A stretch of 64,000 nucleotides of DNA from an uncultured Lachnospiraceae bacterium (GTDB lineage: Bacteria > Bacillota > Clostridia > Lachnospirales > Lachnospiraceae). Each line of letters opens with the position of its first letter. Position 1 is the stretch's first letter. The stretch lies in NCBI GenBank assembly GCA_900318375.1, contig ONKG01000002.1, forward strand, positions 1-64,000, written 5' to 3'. Shown piece after piece: positions 34,564 through 43,663 of the stretch. The position numbers and the translations under genes were made by a program. Under the pieces are notes generated by a model. The model was not told the DNA's origin. It made no database searches and was given only the letters and a program-made list of their open reading frames with translations.

Positions 34564-35499
34564 ATGACGGACAATAATTCCGATGGCAGAACATATCTGC
34601 AGGGGTCAATAAAAGAGCAGCATAGGCAGGGCAGCCTTCATCCTGCTGATTCTGATATGCTGATGGATTCGGTTTCCGGCAAAGGACATAGTCAGAAACG
34701 GCTCAATCCCGCGGAACAGTCGAGCCTTTCAAAAGAACCGGCTGGGGCACCTGTACAGAGAAGTCTGACAGGTGAGGAAAAGGAAAGGAAGCCCGGAAGA
34801 CAAAGAGTCATCATCCCGATGGCCATTACCTTTGTTCTCGGAATACTGGTTTCTATATTCTTCTTTCGTATGTTTTCTGCAACTTCGCAAGGTACAAATG
34901 AAATCACTCCAACATCCACAGAGGGCAAATCAGAAAAAAATAAAATCGCATTGGATGCGGTTGTGGATATCCCGGATCCAGTTCTGAAAAAGGCAATCCA
35001 GGACGAGTTGGGCATAGGAGACCGGGATATCACAGGGGAGGATGCCTTATCATTAACTAAATTGGAATATGATGGTCATGAAAAAGAACAGATTGAGGAT
35101 ATCACCGGACTGTCCGCTTTTACGAATCTGACATCATTACATCTGTACAATAATCAGTTGGCTGATCTCACTGTTCTGGCGGAACTAACGAACCTGACAT
35201 CATTATGGCTAGACGGCAATCAGCTGACCGACATCAGTGCTCTGGCGGGGCTGACAAATTTGACAGACTTGGGCCTGTCCGATAATCAGCTGACCGACAT
35301 CAGTGCTCTGGCAGGGCTGACGAATTTGACAGGATTGGGCTTGTCCATAAATCAGTTGACCGACATCAGCGCTCTGGCGGGGTTGACAAAACTGGAAAAA
35401 TTGTATCTGTCCGGTAATCCCGTTCTTAAGAACAAATCCCGGGAAGAGATCATGGAAATCTTATCCGGAGCAAAAAACCTGACACCTGTTGATTTTTAG
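34564..35499 (+). CDS. Membrane-anchored leucine-rich repeat protein (short copy)
   Basis: A 311-residue type II membrane protein. About 80 hydrophilic residues form the N-terminal tail (many Ser, His, Gln), followed by one membrane helix (about 83-103, VIIPMAITFVLGILVSIFFF) and a disordered stalk. A cap IPDPVLKKAIQDELGIGD (about 138-155) and then about five 22-residue leucine-rich repeats (LTNLTSLxLxxNQLTDISALAG) follow. The repeats match the bacterial internalin/SDS22 type and probably lie outside the cell, in protein binding. It is a paralog of the gene at 38742-40208, with nearly the same N-terminal 130 residues. GGAGAAC precedes the ATG. Confidence 0.85.
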   Translation: MTDNNSDGRTYLQGSIKEQHRQGSLHPADSDMLMDSVSGKGHSQKRLNPAEQSSLSKEPAGAPVQRSLTGEEKERKPGRQRVIIPMAITFVLGILVSIFFFRMFSATSQGTNEITPTSTEGKSEKNKIALDAVVDIPDPVLKKAIQDELGIGDRDITGEDALSLTKLEYDGHEKEQIEDITGLSAFTNLTSLHLYNNQLADLTVLAELTNLTSLWLDGNQLTDISALAGLTNLTDLGLSDNQLTDISALAGLTNLTGLGLSINQLTDISALAGLTKLEKLYLSGNPVLKNKSREEIMEILSGAKNLTPVDF

Positions 35500-35601
35500 C
35501 ATTCCTGCCCTATGCCAGACTTTTTCAAAACTGGTATGGATTCTTTTCAACTAATTTTAACACTGGAACCTGCAATTTTACGTTAACAGAGAAAGAACTA
35601 A

Positions 35602-35647
35602 AAAAGAGGACGTCCTCAGGCTTTACATAAGCCGGGTGTCCTCTTTT
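35602..35647 (+). terminator. Terminator between LRR and BspA-type genes
   Basis: AAAAGAGGAC (35602-35611) pairs with GTCCTCTTTT (35638-35647), with further pairing inside. It is followed on the plus strand by GTATTCC and may serve both convergent genes. Confidence 0.65.
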
Positions 35648-35730
35648 GTATTCCTTGTTTCATAGCCATGCCATGATCAGATAAGCTCACGGCACTATGT
35701 CGCAAAGTCCACTGAAGTTATCAGAGCACA

Positions 35731-37932
35731 TCACTGAATCCAGACACCGGAAGAGTTAAACTTATAGGCTTTTCCTCCAATGGTCTGCCTTCCGGTTACC
35801 ATGGTGCCGTCAGCTTTCATATAATACCACTTGCCGCTGATCTTCTGCCAGCCAATGGTCATAACTCCGCTTAAGTTCATGTAATACCACTTGCCGCCGA
35901 TTTTCTGCCAACCTCTTGTCATTGCCCCACTGGAATTCATATAGTACCATTTACCGCTGCTTTTCTGCCAGCCGATCGTCATGGCTCCTGATGAGTTCAT
36001 GTAATACCACTTGCCGCCGATCTGCTGCCAGCCGGTCGTCATGACTCCCGATGAGTTCATATAGTACCACTTGCCGCCAATTTTCTGCCAGCCGGTTGCC
36101 ATGGCTCCTGATGAAGTCATGTAATACCACTTACCTCCAGTCTGGATCCATCTGTTCTTTGCGATTGTTCCATCCTTGTCCATCCAGTACCAAGTGTTAC
36201 CATTCTTCACCCATCCGACAGGTAAAATCGTAAAAGTTAATATTTTTTCCCCGGAATAGCTGCCTTTACCGGTAATTGTCACAGTTGCTGTACCTGCATT
36301 AATATTGTTGCTATATGAGACCGTATAATCCGTACCCTCTATAAGTTTACTTTCATTATACGTTACTGTCACTGCAGGCTTGATTTCCTTCCCGGTATAA
36401 GTAAAGGATGAACCAGATAGTTTAAATGAAGCATCTACACTAAAGTAGTTGTAGAAAATGGATCCATAACCAACATAACTGTATCCAACTGCAGCATCCC
36501 ATTGGGCTTTTGTGCCGCGGAAATATATAGTAGAACTATTATCATAACCAAAAGCACAATTCCCAATATTTATCACACTTGCGGGAATCGTCACGCTCGT
36601 CAGGCTGCTGCAATTTTCAAACGCATAATCATCAATACTCTTCACACCATCCAGAATCGTCACGCTCGTCAGGCTGCTGCAGTGGGAAAATACAGAGCAC
36701 CCAATACTCGCCGCACTGCCGGGAAACGTCACGCTTGTCAGGCTGCTGCACCCGGAAAATGCATACCATCCAATACTTGTCACAGTGTCCGGGATCGTGA
36801 TACTCGTCAGGCTGCTGCAGCCGGAAATTGCATTCCGCCCAATACTTGTCACACTGTCGGGAATCGTTACGCTCGTCAGGCTGCTGCAATTTTCAAACGC
36901 ATAATCATCAATACTCGTCACACTGTCAGGAATCGTGATACTCGTCAGGCTGCTGCAGCCGGAAAATGCAAAACTCCTGATACTTGTCACACCATTCGGA
37001 ATCGTGATACTTGTCAGGCTGCTGCACCCGGAAAATGCCCGCTCCCCAATACTCGTCACACGATCCGGCAGCATCAACGTTGAAAGAGATACACAATTAG
37101 AAAAACCATAAAAGCCTACTGAAGCAATCGAATCTGAAAGAGAGACTTCTACCAGTTTATTCAAAGAATAAAAAGCATTATCTCCAATACTTGTAATCCC
37201 ATCCTCAACAACAAGAGTCTTGACTTTTGACCTCCAGGAAGCCCACGGAATATTGTCCTCTGAATAATCATCCATATCACCGCTCCCACTAATTGTGAGA
37301 GTAAGATCATTATCTGCTCCAGTCAGCTTCCAGGCTGCATTTTCACCACAGCTTCCTGAAGCAACAACTTCTTCATCGGCAGCCTGTTCCGAATTCATAC
37401 TATCCGTGCTAAGGCTCTCTTGTTCAGCAGGAGCAGTAATTACAGTTTCCTCTTCCTCTGTAGATGTTTCTTCTTCACCGGCAGAATCTTCTGCTCTTTC
37501 TTCAACATCATTTTCTGTGGTATCGGCATTTTCTATGGATGTATTACCTGTATCAGCAGACTGTCCCCCTTCTTCAGAAGAATAATCCAAGGTGCCCTCC
37601 TGCGCAGAATGATCCTGTGTTTCTTCACCCTCATCTACGCTCTGATCCTCCTCGACAGTTTCTTCTGTTTTCTGAGCTGTTTCAGCTGTTTCTTCTGTTG
37701 ACTCCGCAGTTTCTTCCTCAGGCGAAATATCATTGCTCTTGCCGGAATTTTCATTTGATGCATCAGATTCTTCGGCTGCCTCAATGTCCTCAGACATTTC
37801 TGAGGATTCAACTGATGTAGACTCCTCTGTTCCTTCAGAAGTCTGCGCAGCAAAAACAGATCCTGATAAAGGACCTGTAATCATTATTAACGACAAGATT
37901 AAAGCCATGATCTGATATCTGTGTTTTTTCAT
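35731..37932 (-). CDS. BspA-type leucine-rich surface protein with cell-wall-binding repeats
   Basis: A 733-residue secreted protein. A signal peptide (about 1-29) is followed by a long Glu/Ser/Thr-rich stretch (about 30-190) and a beta-rich region. Then come about ten BspA-type (LRR_5) repeats of 23 residues, core CSSLTSVTIPDSVTSIGDYAF (about 270-475). A bacterial Ig/MBG-like domain (about 500-565, FTYTGKEIKPAVTVTYNES) precedes eight cell-wall-binding repeats of 20 residues (about 575-733; GGKWYYMNSSGVMTTGW), which attach such proteins to the wall. The role is probably adhesion. It is the intact paralog of the broken gene at 50756-53900. Confidence 0.9.
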   Translation of the reverse strand: MKKHRYQIMALILSLIMITGPLSGSVFAAQTSEGTEESTSVESSEMSEDIEAAEESDASNENSGKSNDISPEEETAESTEETAETAQKTEETVEEDQSVDEGEETQDHSAQEGTLDYSSEEGGQSADTGNTSIENADTTENDVEERAEDSAGEEETSTEEEETVITAPAEQESLSTDSMNSEQAADEEVVASGSCGENAAWKLTGADNDLTLTISGSGDMDDYSEDNIPWASWRSKVKTLVVEDGITSIGDNAFYSLNKLVEVSLSDSIASVGFYGFSNCVSLSTLMLPDRVTSIGERAFSGCSSLTSITIPNGVTSIRSFAFSGCSSLTSITIPDSVTSIDDYAFENCSSLTSVTIPDSVTSIGRNAISGCSSLTSITIPDTVTSIGWYAFSGCSSLTSVTFPGSAASIGCSVFSHCSSLTSVTILDGVKSIDDYAFENCSSLTSVTIPASVINIGNCAFGYDNSSTIYFRGTKAQWDAAVGYSYVGYGSIFYNYFSVDASFKLSGSSFTYTGKEIKPAVTVTYNESKLIEGTDYTVSYSNNINAGTATVTITGKGSYSGEKILTFTILPVGWVKNGNTWYWMDKDGTIAKNRWIQTGGKWYYMTSSGAMATGWQKIGGKWYYMNSSGVMTTGWQQIGGKWYYMNSSGAMTIGWQKSSGKWYYMNSSGAMTRGWQKIGGKWYYMNLSGVMTIGWQKISGKWYYMKADGTMVTGRQTIGGKAYKFNSSGVWIQ

Positions 37933-38091
37933 CGCCGTCCCCTAATTGCCTAAACAAAAATAAAAATCCGGGATTTTTAAAATAATATTTGGACAAAAAG
38001 CAATAACATTCTAAATATTATATGATATCCTTCTTCTCAGTTACAAGCGCAATTCTTTCTATTTCCAAATCAAAAAGCCCTGAAATCCTAA

Positions 38092-38155
38092 GATTTCAAG
38101 GCTTTTGATTTAGTGGAGACGGTGGGATTCGAACCCATGACCTCTACACTGCCAG
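38092..38155. repeat. Direct repeat shared with the tRNA-Ala locus (left copy)
   Basis: 64 bases identical to 54331-54394. It comprises half of a terminator hairpin and the 3' half of tRNA-Ala, down to the anticodon loop. After 38155 the two sequences diverge. Confidence 0.95.
38114..38155 (-). pseudogene. 3' half of a tRNA-Ala gene
   Basis: A 42-nt fragment from the anticodon loop to the acceptor end, identical to 54353-54394 of the intact tRNA-Ala(GGC). It lacks the D arm and 5' acceptor strand, so it cannot make a tRNA. Confidence 0.93.
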
Positions 38156-38417
38156 TTATGCGATCAGTGTTTTACTATATGTTACGCAGTGTTATTTGGT
38201 GTTTTTGTATATTATTAGGTGCTTTTCTCAACAGTTTTTTAGCAAAATCAGCCAATAAAGATCGGTAAAAATTTGGGAATTAGAGCCTTGTCGGTAAAAA
38301 TTCGGTAACAGATCAATCATCAATGCTTCTTTTGAAACATTTCACAGGTATGCATTTTTTAATACAAATCTGTGATACTCCATCTATTATGATATACTGT
38401 TTACAGGAGGTGTCTTC

Positions 38418-38570
38418 ATGATAACAGATACTCTAATTCATATTTTGAAAAATAAACGTGATAAAAAACGTCACGAAGTTCTTAAGCTCCGCTGGGAGAA
38501 AGCAAAACTTGAAAAACAACTCGAACAACTCAAGGCTCTTAAGAAAGAGCAGGATGCAGAAACTGATTAA
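38418..38570 (+). CDS. Small charged helical protein
   Basis: A 50-residue open frame with an excellent AGGAGG ribosome binding site seven bases before ATG, a TATGATATACT promoter-like element just upstream and a strong terminator just after. The product starts MITDTLIHILKNKRDKKRHE, then a helical Lys/Glu-rich part WEKAKLEKQLEQLKALKKEQ. Such short basic coiled-coil proteins occur on mobile elements, but no family is recognised. It lies right inside the island boundary. Confidence 0.65.
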   Translation: MITDTLIHILKNKRDKKRHEVLKLRWEKAKLEKQLEQLKALKKEQDAETD

Positions 38571-38601
38571 ACATAAGCACTATAATAATATTTGATTGTA
38601 G

Positions 38602-38630
38602 CAGGAGGCTTCGACGGCCTCCTGTTTTTT
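38602..38630 (+). terminator. Terminator after the small gene
   Basis: CAGGAGGC pairs with GCCTCCTG around a TTCGACG loop, then TTTTTT. Confidence 0.9.
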
Positions 38631-38741
38631 CGGAAACTGACACCACAGAACGTTTTCCTGAGGAAATCAAACCGGGGAGATGGTATACTAGTATTGTGAA
38701 TTACCACAAACCACTAACAGCAATCATTATGGAGAACAACT

Positions 38742-40208
38742 ATGACGGACAATAATTCCGATGACAGAACATATCTGCAGGAATCAATAAAAGAGCTGCA
38801 TAGGCAGGGCAGCCTTCATCCTGCTGATTCTGATATGCTGATGGATTCGGTTTCCAGCAAAGGACATAGTCAGAAACGGCTCAGTCCCTCAGAGCAGTCC
38901 AGCCTTTCGGGCGAACCGGCTGAGACGCCTGTACAGAGAAGTCTGACTGGTGAGGGAGAGAACAGGAAAGCCGGAGGACAAAAGGTTATCATTCCGATGG
39001 CCATTACTTTTGCGCTCGGACTGCTTGTAGCTTCACTCATATTCCGTATGGTGTATAAACCTTCTGAAGGCATAAATGAAAGCACTGCGACATCTGCAGA
39101 GAAAGAATTGTCAAAACAGACGATTGCACCTGATGATACTGTTGAAATTCCTGACCCAGTACTAAAAAAGGCGATTCAGGATACTCTTGGGATAGGAGAC
39201 AGGGAAATCACGAAGTCGGAAGCTTTATCTATGACTAAGCTTGAATATAATGCTTATGCCAAGAATAGGTTTATTAAGGATATTACCGGACTTTCGGCAT
39301 TTAAGAATTTGACTAAATTAATTTTATCCCACAACGATATAAGCGACATAAGTGCACTGTCGGGATTAACGAAGCTGAAGACTTTGAGACTTCAAGGAAA
39401 TGAGATAAGTGATGTCAGTGCGCTAGCGGGTTTGACGAATCTGACACTATTAGATTTACGCTACAATGATGTGAGCGAAATTCATTTCCTGTCAGGATTG
39501 ACGAATCTGATGAGATTGTATTTGTCCTCTAATCAGATAAGCGACATCAATGCACTGTCGGGATTGACGAAGCTGACAAGATTAAACTTGGGCCGTAATC
39601 AGGTGAGCGACATCAATGCACTGTCAGGGCTAACAAATTTGACGATATTGTATTTGTATAACAATCAGGTGAGCGACATCAGCGCCTTGTCAGGCTTGAC
39701 GAACTTAACGGAATTAGACTTGCACGAGAGTCAGGTGAGCGACATCGACGCACTGTCGGATTTGACAAACCTGACGATATTACTTTTGTATGGTAATCAG
39801 ATAAGCGACATCAACGCACTGTCGGGTCTGACGAAGCTGTATGATTTGCGTCTTGAAAACAATCAGATAAATGACATCAATGCATTGTCGGATTTGACAA
39901 ATCTGGAGTTATTATTTTTGGATAATAATCAGATAAGTAACATCAACGCACTGTCAAATTTGACAAACCTTGATATGTTACTATTAGGTAATAATCAGAT
40001 AAGCGACATCAACGCACTGTCGGGTCTGACGAAGCTGTATGATTTGCGTCTTGAAAACAATCAGATAAATGACATCAATGCACTGTCGGATTTGACAAAT
40101 CTGAATCTTCTGTTTCTTGATGGCAATCCCGTTCTTGAGAACAAATCCAGAGGAGAGATAATGGAGGTCTTGTCTGGAGCCGAAAACCTGAGAGAAATTG
40201 ATTTTTAG
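38742..40208 (+). CDS. Membrane-anchored leucine-rich repeat protein (long copy)
   Basis: A 488-residue protein. The first 130 residues match the protein at 34564-35499 almost everywhere: tail, membrane helix (about 83-103) and stalk. After the cap IPDPVLKKAIQDTLGIGD come about thirteen 22-residue repeats (core LTNLTxLxLxxNQISDINALSG), against five in the shorter paralog. Predicted topology is N-terminus in, repeats out. The start, upstream 45 bases and ribosome binding site are the same as in the paralog. The repeats differ enough to have a different binding target. Confidence 0.87.
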   Translation: MTDNNSDDRTYLQESIKELHRQGSLHPADSDMLMDSVSSKGHSQKRLSPSEQSSLSGEPAETPVQRSLTGEGENRKAGGQKVIIPMAITFALGLLVASLIFRMVYKPSEGINESTATSAEKELSKQTIAPDDTVEIPDPVLKKAIQDTLGIGDREITKSEALSMTKLEYNAYAKNRFIKDITGLSAFKNLTKLILSHNDISDISALSGLTKLKTLRLQGNEISDVSALAGLTNLTLLDLRYNDVSEIHFLSGLTNLMRLYLSSNQISDINALSGLTKLTRLNLGRNQVSDINALSGLTNLTILYLYNNQVSDISALSGLTNLTELDLHESQVSDIDALSDLTNLTILLLYGNQISDINALSGLTKLYDLRLENNQINDINALSDLTNLELLFLDNNQISNINALSNLTNLDMLLLGNNQISDINALSGLTKLYDLRLENNQINDINALSDLTNLNLLFLDGNPVLENKSRGEIMEVLSGAENLREIDF

Positions 40209-40276
40209 CATTCCTGCCCTATGGCAGATTGTTTATAAATGGATGCGAAATCTTTTAAATTAATTTATAAATATTG

Positions 40277-40306
40277 CAGGAGGCTTTGGCTGCCTCCTGT
40301 TTTTTT
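40277..40306 (+). terminator. Terminator after the long LRR gene
   Basis: CAGGAGGC pairs with GCCTCCTG around a TTTGGCT loop, followed by TTTTTTT. It resembles the terminator at 38602-38630. Confidence 0.9.
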
Positions 40307-40393
40307 AACTGTCATCCTGTCACGATACCAGATTTATATGCTATTATTAGTCATATATCCCAATTTACTTCAAATATGACGGAGGCGACACTC

Positions 40394-43300
40394 ATGTCGA
40401 ATTTCGCATTTCTGGAAGAGAAGTTCCCGGTTCTTGCCAACTTTGGCTCACTGGCAGAGAAATACTGCTATAGCGATTCAAATTCCTGCCTGATGAAACT
40501 GGGCATGATCGGAGAGACTATAGTCAACCTCATATTCAAATACGACCGGATTCCACTTCCTTATGACAATACAGCTGTGGCAAGGATCTCGACACTTTTA
40601 CGCGAAGGAATGATCAGCCGTGACCTGTCCGATATTCTCCATGCACTGAGGAAAGCGCGTAACAGGGCTGTACATGAGAACTACTCTTCTGTTGAGGACG
40701 GCAAGAGCCTCTTACAGATGGCTTACAGCCTGTGCGAATGGTTCATGCAGACCTACGGGGACTGGAACTACCAGAATCAGCCTTTTGTCATGCCTCTTCC
40801 AGCTGAGAAGCCTGTGCTGATTGATAAAGCCGCAGAAGAGCGCAAAGAGGAAGAGCTAACCAAAGAAGCCGAAAAGACGGCAAGTGCCTCGAAGAAAATC
40901 GACTCCAAAGCCCGTAAAGAACAGGCACAGAAGGCCGCTAGCCAGCGCATAAAGTCAGAAGCTGAGACACGCTACCTGATTGATCAGCAGCTCCGCATGG
41001 TCGGATGGGAGGCGAATACAAAAGAGTTGCGTCACGGCAAAGGAACACGTCCTGAGAAGGGACGCAATATGGCTATTGCGGAATGGCCTACTGATTCCAC
41101 GGTTGGGAACATGGGCTATGCTGACTATGCACTCTTCATCGGTGAGCAGATGGTTGCCATGATAGAAGCAAAGGCAATCCATAAAGACATTCCTTCTGTC
41201 ATTGACTATCAGTGCAAGGACTATTCAAGCAATGTCCGTCTCGCAGATTACCAGTACAGAATCGGAACCTGGGGGAAGTATCAAGTCCCTTTCACATTTG
41301 CTACCAATGGCAGACCATACCTCGAACAGTATGATACTAAGTCCGGCGTATGGTTCTTAGACCTGCGTCAGGAATACAATGCACCAAAAGCTCTGCATGG
41401 GTGGATCAGTCCCGATGGTATCACTGAACTACTTGAAAAGGACGTAGATGCCACAAACAAAACCCTTCAGGAGACTCCATATGACCTGCTTCAAGATCCC
41501 GATGGTCTGAACCTCCGAGAGTACCAGATAAACGCAATCAAGGCGACAGAGGCCGCTATAATCAACGGTCAGCAGAACATCCTGCTTGCAATGGCGACTG
41601 GAACGGGGAAGACGCGAACTGTTCTGGGAATGATATATCGATTCCTGAAAACAGGACGCTTTCGCAGAATCCTGTTCCTTGTAGACCGTAATGCACTGGG
41701 TGAGCAGGCAGAGGATGTCTTCAAAGAGGTAAAGCTCGAAGAACTGATGACGCTTGATGATATCTACAATATCAAGGGTCTGGATGACCGCACGATTGAC
41801 AAAGAGACGCGCGTTCAGGTTGCCACAGTCCAGAGCATGGTCAAGCGTATCCTCTACAATGAAGATGATACTGCGCTCTCTGTCACAGACTATGACCTTG
41901 TTATCATTGATGAGGCACACCGTGGCTATATCCTTGATAAAGAAATGGGGGATACAGAGATCCTCTATCGAGACCAACTCGATTATCAGAGTAAGTACCG
42001 AAACGTGGTCGAGTATTTTGATGCAGTTCGTATCGCGCTGACAGCAACGCCAGCATTGCAGACCACACAGATATTCGGGCAGCCCGTCTTTAAATACACC
42101 TACCGTGAGGCAGTTATAGAAGGATACCTTGTTGACCATGATGCACCACACGATATCAAGACAAAGCTCCGTGCAGAGGGGATACACTATCGGCAGGGGG
42201 ATGACATTATCCTCTACGATCCCGTGACAGGAGAGATCATCAACAGTGAAATGGTGGATGATGAACTCGACTTTGATATCGAGACATTCAACCGTCAGGT
42301 CATTACCGAGAACTTCAACCGTGCTGTTCTTGAGGAAATCTCTGAGTATATAGATCCCGAATCTCCTGAAATACAGGGGAAAACTCTCATTTATGCCGTG
42401 GATGACCAACATGCAGACATGATTGTAAAGATTCTGAAAGAGATTTACGGCCAGTCTGGTGTCAGTAATGACGCAATCATGAAGATTACAGGCAGTGTTG
42501 GCGGCGGCAATAAAAAGAAGGTGCAGGAGGCTATAAAGCGGTTCAAAAATGAGCGCTATCCAAGCATCGTGGTGACAGTGGATCTTTTGACAACAGGTAT
42601 TGATGTACCTGAAATCACAGCACTTGTTTTCATGCGGCGTGTGAAGAGCCGTATTCTCTTCGAGCAGATGATGGGGCGTGCCACACGCCTGTGTCCGGAG
42701 ATCCATAAAACGCACTTTGAGATCTTCGATCCGGTCGGGGTATATGAGTCACTTCAGGAAGTGAATACGATGAAGCCTGTTGTCGCAAATCCTACCACGA
42801 CATTGGATCAGTTACTGGATGGGCTCGATGCTATTGAACATGATGACCAGATCCAATATCAGATTCAGCAGATCATCGCGCGGATGCAACGGCGGCGGAA
42901 GAACATGAGCAATGACCTCATGGAACACTTCCAAAGCATGACAGGCGGCAAAGATCCGGCAGATGTGATTGGTGAGCTTCAAAGTATCCAGAATGATCCT
43001 GAAGCAGCTAAGAAGCGCCTCCATGCCTATTCAGATGCGATCCGGCTGATGCAGGAGGTAAGAGTCAACAATCGGAATCCCGTTGTCATATCTACTGCTG
43101 AGGATGAGGTCATATCTCACGAACGTGGCTACAGCAAGGGGAGCCGTCCGGAAGATTATCTGGATGCATTCGCAGAATTTGTGAAGACCAATCTAAATGA
43201 AATTGCTGCACTCAATATCGTTTGTACCCGTCCGAAAGAACTGACGCGGGCAGACCTGAAGAATCTGCGTCTGGCGCTGGACAGAGAAGGATTCACCACT

Positions 43301-43663
43301 CAACAGTTGAATACTGCACTGTCTGAGATGACCAATGAAGAGATTACAGCGGATATTATCAGTCTGATCCGGCGCTATGCTATCGGCTCTGCTTTGATAA
43401 GCCACGAGGCCCGTATTCACAGAGCCGTGGATAAGCTGAAGAAGGCCCACTCGTTCTCAAAGCGTGAACTGAACTGGATACAGCGCATGGAGAAGTACCT
43501 CATTGAAGAATCAGTCCTGAATGTTTCTGTTTTTGATGAAGACGGACGCTTCAAAGCACAGGGTGGTTTTCAAAAAATTAATTTAATCTTTAATAATGAG
43601 TTAGAAAAAATCGTACTGGAACTGAACGAATACCTTTACGATGATGGAGGACATACGGCGTGA
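40394..43663 (+). CDS. hsdR: Type I restriction enzyme, R subunit
   Basis: A 1089-residue HsdR, the motor and nuclease subunit of a type I restriction system. An N-terminal DUF4145-like region (about 1-125) is followed by a nuclease core with YADYALFIG and IEAK (about 235-260), and a helicase with ATGTGKT (about 400-410), DEAH in VIIDEAHRG (about 510), LTATPALQT and a QxxGR-type MGRATR near 760. The C-terminal region is of the usual type. I chose the ATG at 40394 because GGAGG lies eight bases upstream; the open frame extends to 40274 across the terminator and is not real there. It overlaps hsdM by 4 bases. Confidence 0.95.
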   Translation: MSNFAFLEEKFPVLANFGSLAEKYCYSDSNSCLMKLGMIGETIVNLIFKYDRIPLPYDNTAVARISTLLREGMISRDLSDILHALRKARNRAVHENYSSVEDGKSLLQMAYSLCEWFMQTYGDWNYQNQPFVMPLPAEKPVLIDKAAEERKEEELTKEAEKTASASKKIDSKARKEQAQKAASQRIKSEAETRYLIDQQLRMVGWEANTKELRHGKGTRPEKGRNMAIAEWPTDSTVGNMGYADYALFIGEQMVAMIEAKAIHKDIPSVIDYQCKDYSSNVRLADYQYRIGTWGKYQVPFTFATNGRPYLEQYDTKSGVWFLDLRQEYNAPKALHGWISPDGITELLEKDVDATNKTLQETPYDLLQDPDGLNLREYQINAIKATEAAIINGQQNILLAMATGTGKTRTVLGMIYRFLKTGRFRRILFLVDRNALGEQAEDVFKEVKLEELMTLDDIYNIKGLDDRTIDKETRVQVATVQSMVKRILYNEDDTALSVTDYDLVIIDEAHRGYILDKEMGDTEILYRDQLDYQSKYRNVVEYFDAVRIALTATPALQTTQIFGQPVFKYTYREAVIEGYLVDHDAPHDIKTKLRAEGIHYRQGDDIILYDPVTGEIINSEMVDDELDFDIETFNRQVITENFNRAVLEEISEYIDPESPEIQGKTLIYAVDDQHADMIVKILKEIYGQSGVSNDAIMKITGSVGGGNKKKVQEAIKRFKNERYPSIVVTVDLLTTGIDVPEITALVFMRRVKSRILFEQMMGRATRLCPEIHKTHFEIFDPVGVYESLQEVNTMKPVVANPTTTLDQLLDGLDAIEHDDQIQYQIQQIIARMQRRRKNMSNDLMEHFQSMTGGKDPADVIGELQSIQNDPEAAKKRLHAYSDAIRLMQEVRVNNRNPVVISTAEDEVISHERGYSKGSRPEDYLDAFAEFVKTNLNEIAALNIVCTRPKELTRADLKNLRLALDREGFTTQQLNTALSEMTNEEITADIISLIRRYAIGSALISHEARIHRAVDKLKKAHSFSKRELNWIQRMEKYLIEESVLNVSVFDEDGRFKAQGGFQKINLIFNNELEKIVLELNEYLYDDGGHTA

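Larger units (their letters stand above)
37933..38417. other. Boundary region with tRNA-Ala fragment
   Basis: The region contains a hairpin (38073-38106), the 42-nt tRNA-Ala fragment (38114-38155), and a sequence with two direct copies of TCGGTAAAAATT (38262-38273 and 38291-38302). This could be the junction of an integrated element. The promoter of the small gene at 38418 lies at about 38385-38400 (TATGATATACT). Confidence 0.5.

Noticed and set aside
38114-38155. A second functional tRNA
   Set aside because: Only the 3' half is present; the D arm and the 5' acceptor strand are missing.
41429-42715. 428-residue open frame on the minus strand inside hsdR
   Set aside because: It lies fully within the well-supported hsdR gene, has no ribosome binding site, and its product looks random (many Cys, His, Leu).
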